This document shows positions 15,720-24,915 of a stretch of DNA of 64,000 nucleotides, piece by piece. The position numbers were made by a program, and so were the translations under genes. The DNA is from Streptomyces sp. NBC_01198 (GTDB taxonomy: Bacteria; Actinomycetota; Actinomycetes; Streptomycetales; Streptomycetaceae). The notes below the pieces were generated by a model. That model had not been told where the DNA came from and did no database searches. It saw only the letters and a program-made list of their open reading frames with translations. Each line of letters starts with the position of its first letter. Within the stretch, counting starts at the first letter, position 1. The stretch is taken from contig NZ_CP108568.1 in the NCBI RefSeq assembly GCF_036010485.1, forward strand, positions 7,573,001-7,637,000, written 5' to 3'.

Positions 15720-16121
15720 TCAGCCGGCAGCCGTGATGGGCAGCAGACCGCGCTCGGCGAAGACCTTCTTGGCGACGAGAGTCGCGTTGATCGATCGCGG
15801 TATGCCGCAGTAGACGGCAGAATGCAGCAGAGCCTCGCTGACCTCCGTCGCGGTCAGGCCGACGTTGAGCGCGGCGTTGATGTGCACGTCGAGTTCGATC
15901 TCGCAGCCGCCGAGCGCGGCGAGTACGCCCAGGGTGACCAACTGCCGGTCGCGCGGCGGCAGTTCGGCGCGGGAGTACATGTCGCCGAAAGCCCATGCCA
16001 CCACCTGGTGCCCCAGCTCCGGTGAGGTGTCGGCGAGGGTCTCGACAACCCGCCGGCCCGCTTCGCCGTCGACGTCGCCCAGGACCTTCATTCCGTATGC
16101 GTAGCGCTCTTCGCGGTTCAT
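15720..16121 (-). CDS. Carboxymuconolactone decarboxylase family protein
   Basis: A 133-residue helical protein of the CMD/AhpD-like superfamily (LGHQVVAWAFGDMYSRAELPPRDRQLVTLGVLAALG, ELDVHINAALNVGLTATEVSEALLH). It carries the Glu and His of the carboxymuconolactone decarboxylase type (CEIELDVH) and not the CxxC-H peroxidase motif of AhpD. It may decarboxylate a lactone in aromatic catabolism, but many members have other roles. The ATG has GAGGAG at 6 nt. It is divergent from a LysR regulator with a LysR box between them, so it is probably its target, and it converges on the IMP dehydrogenase gene. Confidence 0.88.
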   Translation of the reverse strand: MNREERYAYGMKVLGDVDGEAGRRVVETLADTSPELGHQVVAWAFGDMYSRAELPPRDRQLVTLGVLAALGGCEIELDVHINAALNVGLTATEVSEALLHSAVYCGIPRSINATLVAKKVFAERGLLPITAAG

Positions 16122-16209
16122 GGATTCTCCTCGGGTGCCGTACCGCTCCGGTCCGTCCGGTGCGTTGCCACCAGCCTGGCCGACAGCCGGCCCCCGATCT
16201 GCCCCGGAG

Positions 16210-16224
16210 GTATATTCGCTATAC
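16210..16224. promoter_or_regulatory. LysR-type regulator binding box
   Basis: GTATATTCGCTATAC is an inverted repeat (GTATA-N5-TATAC) that fits the T-N11-A consensus of LysR-type recognition sites. It lies between the divergent CMD and LysR genes, 22 bp before the LysR start, the classic place for autoregulation and target activation. Confidence 0.75.
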
Positions 16225-16246
16225 TTGCCATGCCTGGGAGGTATGG

Positions 16247-17134
16247 ATGGAGCTGCGGCTACTCGCCTACGTCGTCGCGATCGCGGAAGAGGGCAGTATC
16301 AGCGGCGCGGCGCGCCGGCTGCACCTGACGCAGCCCACGCTCAGCCGCCAGTTGCGCGAGACGGAGGACCGGCTGGGGGTGGTGCTGTTCGCCAGGCAGG
16401 GCCGCGGTCTCGCGCCGACGCCGGCCGGCGAGGTCCTGGTGCGGCGCGCGGTCACCCTGCTCGCCGAGGCGGAGTCCACGCTGAGGGACGTCCGGCTGGC
16501 GGCGCAGGGGATGAGCGGTCACCTGACGGTGACCTTCGCCGGGTCGGGCATCAACGGGCCCCTGGGCGGTGCGCTGAGCCGGGTGCGGCGCGAACTCCCG
16601 CGCGTGGAACTGCAGTTGCAGGAGAGTTTCAACGACGCCGAGATGTCGGCCGGTGTGCTGGACGGCCGCTTCGACCTGGCCGTCCAGCGGCTGCCGATGC
16701 GCGACGCCCGGCTGTCCACCCAGGTCTGGTGGCAGGAGCCGCTGACCCTCTTCCTGCCCGCCGGCCACCCGCTGGCGCAGTCCGCCGAACCCGCCCCGCT
16801 GGCAGCACTGGGCCAGATCCCCCTGGTCGTCTGGCCCCGGGACGTCTCCCCCCGCTCCTACGACGAGATCATCGCGCTGTGCCACAGCGCGGGCGTCGTG
16901 CCGCAGATCAGCGCGGAGGGCCGCAGCGTGCAGACGCTGCTGGCCCTGGTCGCCGCCAGGTTCGGTGCCGCCGTGCTCGCCGACTCGCACCGCGCGCTGC
17001 GCCGCGTCGGCGTGACCCCCCGCCCGCTGGCCGGCACCACGACCACCCTGCACCTGGCGTGGCGGACCGGCGACGCCAACCCGCTCACCGAACGCATCCG
17101 CACCGTCCTGACCGACGCGCTGAGCCCCGGGTAG
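16247..17134 (+). CDS. LysR-family transcriptional regulator
   Basis: A 295-residue LysR protein. The N-terminal winged HTH is canonical (MELRLLAYVVAIAEEGSIS, AARRLHLTQPTLSRQLRETE, LGVVLFARQGRGLAPTPAGE), and residues about 90-292 form the periplasmic-binding-like effector domain. The start is the ATG 5 nt after GGGAGG; an overlapping ATG 4 nt earlier is in another frame. It is divergent from the CMD gene with a LysR box between, so the CMD protein is the likely regulated product, with an aromatic or lactone effector by analogy. The effector itself is not identifiable. Confidence 0.93.
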   Translation: MELRLLAYVVAIAEEGSISGAARRLHLTQPTLSRQLRETEDRLGVVLFARQGRGLAPTPAGEVLVRRAVTLLAEAESTLRDVRLAAQGMSGHLTVTFAGSGINGPLGGALSRVRRELPRVELQLQESFNDAEMSAGVLDGRFDLAVQRLPMRDARLSTQVWWQEPLTLFLPAGHPLAQSAEPAPLAALGQIPLVVWPRDVSPRSYDEIIALCHSAGVVPQISAEGRSVQTLLALVAARFGAAVLADSHRALRRVGVTPRPLAGTTTTLHLAWRTGDANPLTERIRTVLTDALSPG

Positions 17135-17228
17135 GACCGCCCCAGGCGCACCACGCGGCCGGTTCATCCACACTTGTACGGAGAGCTCCGCGGATGTGGT
17201 GAGTCCTACCGGCAGGGGGCGAGGTGTC

Positions 17229-20120
17229 ATGAGCGACAGCGGCGGTGTCCGCACCAGGCTGGAGTGGCTCGGCCTGCGGGACGATGACATGGACGATTCG
17301 GCCCTGCTGCTGCTCACCCTGGCGCAGGCGGTGGGCGCGCTGGGCGGTCTGGGCGGCCTGGCACATCTGGGCGGCCCGGAGGGCGGGCTGCGGCTGGCGG
17401 CGGTCAGCGGGGTGCCGACCGGGATCGCGCGCCTGTGGGACGAGCTGAGCAGCACCTCCTCGGTGGCGCCGGCTCGTGCCGTGGCACTGGGCGAGGTGGT
17501 CTGGTCGGATCACTGGCCCAGCACGGTCGAGGGGCGGCGCCCCGCCGGTGTGGTGTCCGCGCCGCTGACCTCTTCCGACGGGACGCCCATCGGAGCCCTG
17601 TCGATCCTGCTGGACGGCCCGCCGGAGGACGCGGCCCGGCAGGCGCTGCGCGCGTTCGCGGCGGCCGCCAGCGCCCGCCTGCCGAAGGTGCACCACTGGC
17701 GCAGCGGCGCCACCCCCTGGTGGCAGCAGCCGGGCGGGGCGTCCAGGCGCCGGATGATGCGGGAGGTCAGCGTCGGCTTGTGGCGCTGGGACCTGACGTC
17801 GGGGCTGCTGGACTTCGACGAGATCACCGAGGGCCTGATCCGGCTCGCCGGTCTGGACGCCGGAACCTGGGACCGGCACATCAGCGGCTGGATGGCCCGG
17901 ATCCACCCGGACGACCGTCCGGGTGTCGAGGCCGCGATCCAGCGCAGCTTCGAGGACGGCCGGCCGTTCGCGGTGGTCTACCGGGTCCTCGACCGGCAGG
18001 GACAGGTGTCGTGGCTGGAGCTGCGGGCGGCCTTCGAGCGCACGGACGAGGGCCCCGCGCAGATGGTGGGCACCGCATGGAACGTCTCGGCCCAGCAGCA
18101 GCAGGACGCCTGGCTCGTCGGCCTGCTCGAACGGCACCCCGACCCGGTCTACGTGCACGCGGCCGACGACCGGGCCGAATGGTCGAACGCCGCCGCGAAC
18201 CGGCTCGCCGCGCGCACCGGAGTCGAGATCACCGGGCGGGTCCCCTGGGAGGAGATCCCGCAACTGCGCGGCCAGGGCCTGCCCGAACTCCTCGACCGGG
18301 TCCGCTCGGTCCCGGACTCCGACAGCAGCACGACGGTGCGGGTGCAGTGGTCCGGTGACCGCACCTCCTGGTACGCGGTACGCGCGGTGGACGTCGGCGG
18401 CCTGGTCGCCACCCAGTGGTCGGACATCACGGCCCAGACCGAGGCGGAGCAGGCCGCCGCCCGGCGCAGCCGGCAGCTGGAGGCACTGAACGACGCGCTC
18501 ATCAGGGCGGTGGACACCTCCGACGTCGTCGCCGCGGTCGAACACCACGTGCTGCCGATGGTGGGCGCAGACGGGCTGGTCGTCTACTCGCTGACCGGTC
18601 CGGCGCCACGGCTGGCCGGCATCACCGGCCATTCTGCGGGCTTCCTCGACGCGATGGAGGCTGTCGCCTGGCCCGAGCGGCTGGAGGCCACGGCGCTTGC
18701 CGCCGGGCCGCAGTTCATCTCCTCCGTGACGGAGCTGGGCCGCCAGTGGCCGCACCTGCTGCCGCTGGCGACCCTCGGCGGCCGGCAGGCCTGGGCGGTC
18801 ACCCCGCTCATCGTGGGCGAGCAGACGGTCGGCTCGGCGGTCTACACCTGGCGCGAGCCACGGAACTTCACCCCGGACGACCGGGCGCTGCTGGGAACCG
18901 TCGGCGTGGTGATCGCACACGCGCTGCGCGCGGCCGCCGCCTACGAGGAGGCGCAGCGCCGGGCCGAGCACCTGCAGCAGGAACTCCTTCCCGGCCCGCT
19001 GCCGCACCTGCCAGGGCTGGCCTCGGCCGTCCGCTACCGCAGCGACGCCACCGGCGTGGGCGGCCACTGGTACGACGTCGTACCCCTGCCCGGCGGCCGG
19101 GTCCTGCTCGCGGTCGGCGACGTCACCGCCGGACCGGACGAGACGGTGGCCATGGGGATCCTGCGCCAGTCCGTGCTGACCATGGCCTCCCAGGACCTGC
19201 CGCCCGACGAACTCCTCGCCCACGTCGGGGACGTGGCGCAGCGGCTCGGCACCCGGCTCGGCGGCGCCGCCGTCACCGCGACCTGCCTGCTGGCGCACTA
19301 CGACCCCACCCTCGGCGTCTGCACCCTCGCCTCGGCCGGTCACGCCCCACCCGTCCTGCTCTCGCCGGGCCGGCCCCCCGAACCGGTGCGGATGCCGGTG
19401 GGTGAGCCGCTGGGCGCCGCGCGGGTGCCCGCCGAGGCCACGACGCTGCCGCTGCCGCCCGGCACCCTGCTGCTCCTGCACACCTCCGGGCTGCTGCACG
19501 GTTCCGACGGAGCCGTGCAACCCCTGATCGACGCCGTTGCCCGCCATCAGGCGGCCTCGCCGCCCATCGAGGCCACCCGCGGCGACGCCCGCGCGCAATG
19601 GCTGGAGCGCCTGTGCGACACCGTCACCGACGACCTGCCGGGCGCCCTGCCGGAGATGGCGCTGCTCACCGTGGTCACCGACCGGCTGCCGCAGGGCCAC
19701 GTCCGGCAGTGGACCCTGCCGCACGACCCGGAGTCCGCCGGGCAGGCCCGCGACCTGATCAGCGACGCCCTGGCCGACTGGGGTCTGCCCGACCTGGCGG
19801 ACGCCACCACGCTGATCGTGTCCGAACTCGTCGGCAACACGGTGCGGCACGCCGGCGGACTGCCCGGCGACACCATCCAGGTCCGGCTGCTGAACATCGG
19901 TGACGGGGGCGGCGGCGAGGACGCTGACGACGCCGGTGGCGGGGCGGTGTGCGAGGTCTACGACGGCTCGAAGGCGACCCCGCAGGTCAGGCACCCTTCC
20001 TTCGAGGAGGAGTTCGGCCGCGGCCTGCTGCTGGTGGCGCTGAGCGCGCAGTCCTGGGGCACCCGCTACACCCACGCGGGGAAATGCATCTGGGCGACGG
20101 TCGCCTCCCCTGACGCATGA
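17229..20120 (+). CDS. PAS-PAS-GAF-SpoIIE-HATPase regulatory protein with degenerate phosphatase site
   Basis: A 963-residue cytosolic signalling protein. An N-terminal sensor region (residues 1-180) is followed by a PAS/PAC unit (WRWDLTSGLLDFDEITEG, HPDDRPGVEAAIQ), a second PAS, a GAF near 420-570, a SpoIIE/PP2C-like domain near 580-810 and a C-terminal RsbW-like ATPase (LIVSELVGNTVRHAGG, VYDGSKATP, GRGLLLV). Such proteins normally act in sigma/anti-sigma partner switching. The phosphatase motifs are altered: GGHWYD for GGDWYD, GDVTAGP for GDVxGHG, HTSG for YTDG and PEMALL for DDxALL. Most acidic metal ligands are therefore missing and the domain is probably inactive. The ATG follows GGCGAGG. 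Confidence 0.85.
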   Translation: MSDSGGVRTRLEWLGLRDDDMDDSALLLLTLAQAVGALGGLGGLAHLGGPEGGLRLAAVSGVPTGIARLWDELSSTSSVAPARAVALGEVVWSDHWPSTVEGRRPAGVVSAPLTSSDGTPIGALSILLDGPPEDAARQALRAFAAAASARLPKVHHWRSGATPWWQQPGGASRRRMMREVSVGLWRWDLTSGLLDFDEITEGLIRLAGLDAGTWDRHISGWMARIHPDDRPGVEAAIQRSFEDGRPFAVVYRVLDRQGQVSWLELRAAFERTDEGPAQMVGTAWNVSAQQQQDAWLVGLLERHPDPVYVHAADDRAEWSNAAANRLAARTGVEITGRVPWEEIPQLRGQGLPELLDRVRSVPDSDSSTTVRVQWSGDRTSWYAVRAVDVGGLVATQWSDITAQTEAEQAAARRSRQLEALNDALIRAVDTSDVVAAVEHHVLPMVGADGLVVYSLTGPAPRLAGITGHSAGFLDAMEAVAWPERLEATALAAGPQFISSVTELGRQWPHLLPLATLGGRQAWAVTPLIVGEQTVGSAVYTWREPRNFTPDDRALLGTVGVVIAHALRAAAAYEEAQRRAEHLQQELLPGPLPHLPGLASAVRYRSDATGVGGHWYDVVPLPGGRVLLAVGDVTAGPDETVAMGILRQSVLTMASQDLPPDELLAHVGDVAQRLGTRLGGAAVTATCLLAHYDPTLGVCTLASAGHAPPVLLSPGRPPEPVRMPVGEPLGAARVPAEATTLPLPPGTLLLLHTSGLLHGSDGAVQPLIDAVARHQAASPPIEATRGDARAQWLERLCDTVTDDLPGALPEMALLTVVTDRLPQGHVRQWTLPHDPESAGQARDLISDALADWGLPDLADATTLIVSELVGNTVRHAGGLPGDTIQVRLLNIGDGGGGEDADDAGGGAVCEVYDGSKATPQVRHPSFEEEFGRGLLLVALSAQSWGTRYTHAGKCIWATVASPDA

Positions 20121-20212
20121 CCGCGTCCGGCGCGGACAGCGGACCGGACGCCCCTGGCACACGGGCCGTCCCCGGCTGGGCACGGCGCCGGGCGAGGCGG
20201 TAGAACCTTGCC

Positions 20213-20680
20213 ATGCCGAGCTTCGAGGTCACACCGATAGGCACCGTCCGGAACGACCGCACGGACGTCCAGAACACCGACAACTGGGGTGCCGTCCGCA
20301 GCACGATCACCGTCGACGAGCGCTTCGGCGAGGCGTGCCTCCTGGGCCTGGAGGGCTTCTCGCACGTGGAGGTCCTCTTCGTCTTCGACCAGTTCCCGGA
20401 ACGCGACGAGTACCGCGAGCCCGCCCCCTACCGCGGCCGCCCCGACCTCCCGCCGGTGGGTGTCTTCGCCGGCCGCGGCCCCCGCCGTCCCAACCGCATC
20501 GGGGTCACCTGCTGCGCCGTCGAATCCGTGCACGGACGCGAACTGACGGTAGTGGGCCTCGACGCGGTCTCCGGCACCCCGGTCATCGACCTGAAGCCGG
20601 CGATGCGTGAGTTCAGCCCGGTGGACATCAGGCAGCCGGAATGGGTCACCGGCATGATGGCGGAATACTTCCAGCCGTAG
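20213..20680 (+). CDS. trmO: TrmO-type tRNA N6-methyltransferase (UPF0066/TsaA)
   Basis: A 155-residue single-domain protein of the TrmO/UPF0066 family, which methylates N6-threonylcarbamoyl-adenosine at tRNA position 37 with SAM. It has the family pattern FEVTPIGTVRN at the start, GLEGFSHVEVLFVFDQF in the middle and the signature RGPRRPNRIGVT. A VDIRQPEW-type tail completes the length of the short bacterial form. There is no ribosome site; a TAGAAC -10-like box ends 6 nt before the ATG, which suggests a leaderless transcript. Actinobacterial members are poorly tested, so the substrate is inferred from the family. Confidence 0.85.
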   Translation: MPSFEVTPIGTVRNDRTDVQNTDNWGAVRSTITVDERFGEACLLGLEGFSHVEVLFVFDQFPERDEYREPAPYRGRPDLPPVGVFAGRGPRRPNRIGVTCCAVESVHGRELTVVGLDAVSGTPVIDLKPAMREFSPVDIRQPEWVTGMMAEYFQP

Positions 20681-20860
20681 GCCGCCCCCGGGCCCCGGGG
20701 AGCCCCTGGCCCCGTCGCCGGGGGGATTTGTGATGCCGTATCCCGGTAAAGCGGAGCACACTGGTGGTGAGGTTCCGGCGCTCGCCGACCGGAGGTCCGG
20801 TGCGGCGGCGGCCAGGGCCGGTGCACAGACCCCGGTTCATGAGTGAGGTGGTGAGCGGTC

Positions 20861-21763
20861 GTGCAGTCGAGATTCGCCCCCGACCGGCAGCTGACGGTCC
20901 GGATGCTGGCGGTGACGTTCTTGCTGGGCCTGGTGTTCGTCGCCTTCATCGCCGTACTGATCGTGCTGCTGAAATCCCTGGTGCTGGTGGCGGTGATCGC
21001 CGTCGGCCTGGTGGCGGCGCAGTTCTGGTTCTCCGACCGGATCGCGCTGTTCGCGATGCACGGGAAGGAAGTCACCCCCGCCGAGCAGCCCGCGCTGCAC
21101 GGATCGGTCGACCGGCTCTGTGCCCTCGCCGACATGCCCAAGCCCAGGGTGGCCGTGTCCCAGATGGACCTGCCGAACGCGTTCGCCACCGGCCGCAACG
21201 CCGACCACGCGGTGGTGTGCGTGACCACCGGCCTGCTGCGACGCCTGGAGCCCGGGGAACTGGACGGAGTGCTCGCCCACGAGCTCTCGCACGTCGCGCA
21301 CCGGGACGTCGCGGTCATCACCGTCGCCTCGTTCCTCGGCGTTCTCGCCGGACTGCTGGTGCGTTTCGCCTTCTACTCCGACCTCTTCGGCGGCGGCCGG
21401 CGCGACCAGAACACCGCCGCGCTGCTCGGGATCGTCCTGTCCGTGTCACTGCTGGTCTACGCGCTGAGCTTCCTGCTGGTCAGGGCGCTGTCCCGCTACC
21501 GCGAGCTGGCCGCCGACCGGAGCGCGGCCGAGCTGACCGGGCGTCCCGCGGAGCTTGCCTCGGCGCTGGTCAAGGTGAGCGGCACGATCTCCCGGATCCC
21601 CACCGAGGACCTGCGCACCGCGCGCTCCTTCAACGCCTTCTTCTTCAGCCCGGCGCTGAAGGAGGGGTCGGCTCTCGCGACCGTCTTCTCCACCCACCCG
21701 AGCCTGCAGCGCCGGCTGGACAACCTGGCCAAGCTCTCCACCGAGATGGGGCTGCAGGCCTGA
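20861..21763 (+). CDS. htpX: HtpX-like M48 membrane metalloprotease
   Basis: A 300-residue integral membrane zinc protease. Two N-terminal TM helices (residues about 14-55) precede the catalytic domain with HELSH at 140-144 as the zinc site and a downstream RELAADRSAAELTG segment that gives the third, glutamate ligand. Two further TM helices lie near 155-165 and 185-210. HtpX degrades damaged membrane proteins under envelope stress. The GTG start follows GAGGTGG; an ATG 22 nt upstream is out of frame. The next gene, an NDH-2-like dehydrogenase, follows after about 125 bp. The length is normal for the family. Confidence 0.9.
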   Translation: MQSRFAPDRQLTVRMLAVTFLLGLVFVAFIAVLIVLLKSLVLVAVIAVGLVAAQFWFSDRIALFAMHGKEVTPAEQPALHGSVDRLCALADMPKPRVAVSQMDLPNAFATGRNADHAVVCVTTGLLRRLEPGELDGVLAHELSHVAHRDVAVITVASFLGVLAGLLVRFAFYSDLFGGGRRDQNTAALLGIVLSVSLLVYALSFLLVRALSRYRELAADRSAAELTGRPAELASALVKVSGTISRIPTEDLRTARSFNAFFFSPALKEGSALATVFSTHPSLQRRLDNLAKLSTEMGLQA

Positions 21764-21889
21764 GAAACCGCTGCTCGCCGCCTGTGCGGCGAGCAGCGCG
21801 CAAGTGCCGGAAAACCGCTCGTCCGGGCCTCGCCCTCTTGTTTGCGCGTCGCCCCCTCGGGCAGGCACGCCGAGAGGAAGGGAGCACTT

Positions 21890-23188
21890 ATGTCCCGATC
21901 CCGTGTTGTCATCGTCGGAGCCGGATTCGCCGGATACGAGGCCGCCCGAGCTCTGACCCGCCACCGAGGTCTGCGCGAGGAGACCGAGGTCGTCCTGATC
22001 AACCCGACGGACTACTTCCTTTACCTGCCCCTGCTGCCCCAGGTGTCGTCCGGCGTGCTCGACCCCCGCCGGGTCGCGGTGTCGCTGCCGAGCACTCTGC
22101 CGCAGGCCCGGCTGGTGCTCGGCGAGGTCGACGGAGTGGACCTGGACCGGCGCACGGTGTCGTACACCGGCCCTGAAGGCGATCCGGGCACGATGTCGTA
22201 CGACCGGCTGGTGCTCACCGTCGGCAGCGTCAACAAGCTGCTGCCGATCCCGGGCGTCGCCGAGCACGCGCACGGCTTCCGGGGCATCCCCGAGGCCCTC
22301 TATCTGCGCGACCACACCACCCGCCAGATCGAGCTGGCGGGCGGCACGGACGACCCGGCGGAGTGCGTCGCACGCTGCACCTTCGTGGTGGTCGGAGCCG
22401 GCTACACCGGCACGGAGGTCGCCGCCCTGGGCAAGCTGCACACCGACGCCCTGGTCAAGCGGCACCGGGTGCTGAAGCACCGGGACCCGCCGCGCTGGTT
22501 GCTGGTGGACATCGCCGACCGGGTGCTCCCCGAGCTCGACCCCCACCTGTCCCGTACCGCCGACCGGGTGCTGCGGCAACGCGGCGTCGAGGTGCGGACC
22601 GGCCAGTCGGTCAAGGAGGCCACGCGCGGGGGAGTACTGCTGAGTACCGGCGAGAGGATCGCCACCCGCAGCCTGATCTGGTGTGTCGGAGTCCGCCCCG
22701 ACCCGCTGGTCGCCGTGATCGGCCTGTCCACGCAGAACGGCCGCCTGGTCGTCGGCGACGACCTCCAGGTCCCCGGCCTTCCCGACGTCTACGCGGCCGG
22801 TGACGCCGCCGCCGTGCCGGACCGGGCAAGGCCCGGCTCGTACACGCCGATGACCGCCCAGCACGCGGGAAGGCAGGGCAAGACCCTCGCGCGCAACATC
22901 GCGGCCTCCTTCGGCTACGGCAGCCCGCGCCCGTACAAGCACCACGACCTCGGCTTCGTCGTCGACCTCGGCGGTGTGAAAGCGGCCGCCAACCCGCTGG
23001 GCGTCCCGCTGTCCGGGATCGCGGCCGGTGCTGTCACCCGCGGTTACCACCTGTGGGCGATGCCCGGCAACCGCACCCGGGTCGCCGCGGACTGGCTGCT
23101 CGACGCGATCCTGCCGAAGCAGGCGGTCCAGCTCGGCCTGGTCCGCTCGTACGCGGTCCCGCTGGACACCGCGGCACCCCCCTCCTGA
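21890..23188 (+). CDS. NDH-2-like NAD(P)/FAD-dependent oxidoreductase
   Basis: A 432-residue two-dinucleotide-binding flavoprotein of the type II NADH dehydrogenase family, which passes electrons from NADH to quinone at the membrane face without pumping protons. The FAD site is VVIVGAGFAGYEAA, the NADH site is TFVVVGAGYTGTEVA, and the second FAD motif is VYAAGDAAAV. The C-terminal part lacks an obvious TM helix, so membrane contact would be peripheral. The ATG has GGGAG at 5 nt. The next gene begins 10 bp after the stop and is also a flavin disulfide-reductase-like protein, so the two are probably co-transcribed. Confidence 0.88.
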   Translation: MSRSRVVIVGAGFAGYEAARALTRHRGLREETEVVLINPTDYFLYLPLLPQVSSGVLDPRRVAVSLPSTLPQARLVLGEVDGVDLDRRTVSYTGPEGDPGTMSYDRLVLTVGSVNKLLPIPGVAEHAHGFRGIPEALYLRDHTTRQIELAGGTDDPAECVARCTFVVVGAGYTGTEVAALGKLHTDALVKRHRVLKHRDPPRWLLVDIADRVLPELDPHLSRTADRVLRQRGVEVRTGQSVKEATRGGVLLSTGERIATRSLIWCVGVRPDPLVAVIGLSTQNGRLVVGDDLQVPGLPDVYAAGDAAAVPDRARPGSYTPMTAQHAGRQGKTLARNIAASFGYGSPRPYKHHDLGFVVDLGGVKAAANPLGVPLSGIAAGAVTRGYHLWAMPGNRTRVAADWLLDAILPKQAVQLGLVRSYAVPLDTAAPPS

Positions 23189-23198
23189 GAGGTCCGGT

Positions 23199-24878
23199 AT
23201 GACCGCGTCAGGGAACGACCCTCCCGACCACCCCACCGGGACGCCGGCCTCCCCCCAGCTCACCGAGGCGCTCAAGGCCCGCCTCGTCGCCTACGGGGTG
23301 GTCCAGGACATCCGCGCCGGGGACGTCGTCTTCCGTCCCGGGGACCCGGCCTACGACCTGATCGTCATCGACACCGGAACGATCGACCTGCTGATCCCGC
23401 CGGCACAGGACCGGGACGAGGAACTGGTCACCACCTACGGCCCCGGCGGCTTCCTCGGCGAGCTCAACCTGCTGACCGGGCAGACGATGCATCTCCTGGC
23501 CCGGGTGGTGAGCCCGGGCCGCATCCATCGCATCTCCCCCGCGCAGCTCCGGCGCCTGATGGCCGACGAGCCGGAACTGTCCGACGTGCTGCTGCGGACC
23601 TTCCTCGCCCGGCGCGAGCGGCTGCGGACCGGAGCCGCGGCCCACCGCCTGGAGATCGTCGGCCTCGGCGTCTCCGCCGGCGCGCTGGCCCTGCGGACCT
23701 ACGCCGCCCGCCAGCGGCTCCCGCACATCTGGCTGGACGCCGGCAGCGCCGCCGGGCGCGGCGTCATGGCCTCGACGCCGCTGTCGGCCTCCGACCTGCC
23801 GGCCGTCGTCATCCACGACCGCGTGCTGCGCAACGCCACACCGGGCCGGCTGGCCGAGGCCCTGGGCCTGTCCTACCGGTCCGAGAGCGGCGACCCGGTC
23901 GACCTCGCCGTCGTCGGAGCGGGACCGGCCGGCCTGGCCGCGGCCGTCTACGGTGCCTCCGAGGGCCTGGAGACCGTACTCCTCGACGCGGTGGGAACCG
24001 GCGGCCAGGCGGCCGCCAGCTCCCGGATCGAGAACTACCTCGGCTTCCCCTCCGGCATCAGCGGCGCGGACCTCGCCCAGAGCGCCGCCGTCCAGGCGCT
24101 GAAGTTCGGGGCCCGGCTGTCCAGCCCGTGCCGGGCCGTCGCGCTGGAGACCGGCGGCCACCACCTGCGCGTGCTCCTCGACGACGGGGCCGCCGTCGAC
24201 GCCCGCACGGTCCTCGTCGCCACCGGCGCGCGCTACCGCAAACTCCCCCTGGAGCACTGGGAGCGGCTGGAAGGCGCCGGCATCTACTACGCCGCCACCC
24301 ACCTGGAGGTGCAGATGTGCGCGGGGCAGCCCGTCACCGTCGTCGGTGGCGCCAACTCGGCAGGCCAGGCCGCCCTCTACCTCGCCTCCAACGGATGCCA
24401 GGTCACCCTCGCCATCCGCGGCGGCACCATGGAGGCCGACATGTCCTCCTACCTCGTCGACCGCCTCACCACCGATCCGCGGGTGACCGTGCGGACCTCG
24501 ACGGAGGTCGCCGCGCTGTCGGGAGCCGATGTGCTGGAGGACGTCACGCTCCTCGACCGTGATTCCGGCGCCCGTACGCAGCAGCCGTGCCGCAGCCTGT
24601 TCTGCTTCATCGGCGCCGCCCCGGCCACCGCCTGGCTCGACGGCATCACCCTCGACGCCGGCGGCTTCATCCGCACCGACGTCCAGCTGGACGCCGCCGA
24701 CCTAAGCCCGGTGTGGTCGGACCTGGGCCGGTCCCCCCTCCCGTTCGAAACGAGCGTGCCAGGCGTCTTCGCCGCCGGCGACGTACGCGCCGCATCCATG
24801 AAGCGCGTCGCCTCCGCCGTCGGAGAAGGAGCAAGCGCCGTCCGCTCCATCCACGCCGCCACCGGACTCCGCGTCTGA
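23199..24878 (+). CDS. Cyclic-nucleotide-domain thioredoxin-reductase-like fusion lacking CxxC
   Basis: A 559-residue fusion. Residues about 20-145 form a Crp-like cyclic-nucleotide-binding fold (IRAGDVVFRPGDPAYDLIVI, GGFLGELNLLTGQ). A bridging domain follows, and residues about 235-555 form a thioredoxin-reductase-like FAD/NADPH module (VVGAGPAGLAAAVYGASEG, GTGGQAAASSRIENYLGFP, VVGGANSAGQAALYLA, GVFAAGDVRAASMKRVASA). The redox CxxC of thioredoxin reductases is absent; the region reads YYAATHLEVQMC. The phosphate-binding Arg of cAMP pockets also seems missing (TMHLLARV). It may be a regulated electron shuttle to a non-thioredoxin partner. It is translated just after the NDH-2-like gene. Confidence 0.87.
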   Translation: MTASGNDPPDHPTGTPASPQLTEALKARLVAYGVVQDIRAGDVVFRPGDPAYDLIVIDTGTIDLLIPPAQDRDEELVTTYGPGGFLGELNLLTGQTMHLLARVVSPGRIHRISPAQLRRLMADEPELSDVLLRTFLARRERLRTGAAAHRLEIVGLGVSAGALALRTYAARQRLPHIWLDAGSAAGRGVMASTPLSASDLPAVVIHDRVLRNATPGRLAEALGLSYRSESGDPVDLAVVGAGPAGLAAAVYGASEGLETVLLDAVGTGGQAAASSRIENYLGFPSGISGADLAQSAAVQALKFGARLSSPCRAVALETGGHHLRVLLDDGAAVDARTVLVATGARYRKLPLEHWERLEGAGIYYAATHLEVQMCAGQPVTVVGGANSAGQAALYLASNGCQVTLAIRGGTMEADMSSYLVDRLTTDPRVTVRTSTEVAALSGADVLEDVTLLDRDSGARTQQPCRSLFCFIGAAPATAWLDGITLDAGGFIRTDVQLDAADLSPVWSDLGRSPLPFETSVPGVFAAGDVRAASMKRVASAVGEGASAVRSIHAATGLRV

Positions 24879-24915
24879 CGGCCGTCGCTGTTCTCACACG
24901 CGGCGTGACGACAGG

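Noticed and set aside
17085..20183. Long open frame on the minus strand opposite the PAS-GAF-SpoIIE gene
   Set aside because: It mirrors third-position GC bias of the real gene, has Gln/Arg/Gly/Val-rich composition and no family motif. Similar long antisense frames exist opposite many genes here (for example 36438-38513 and 6540-8021) and were also left out.
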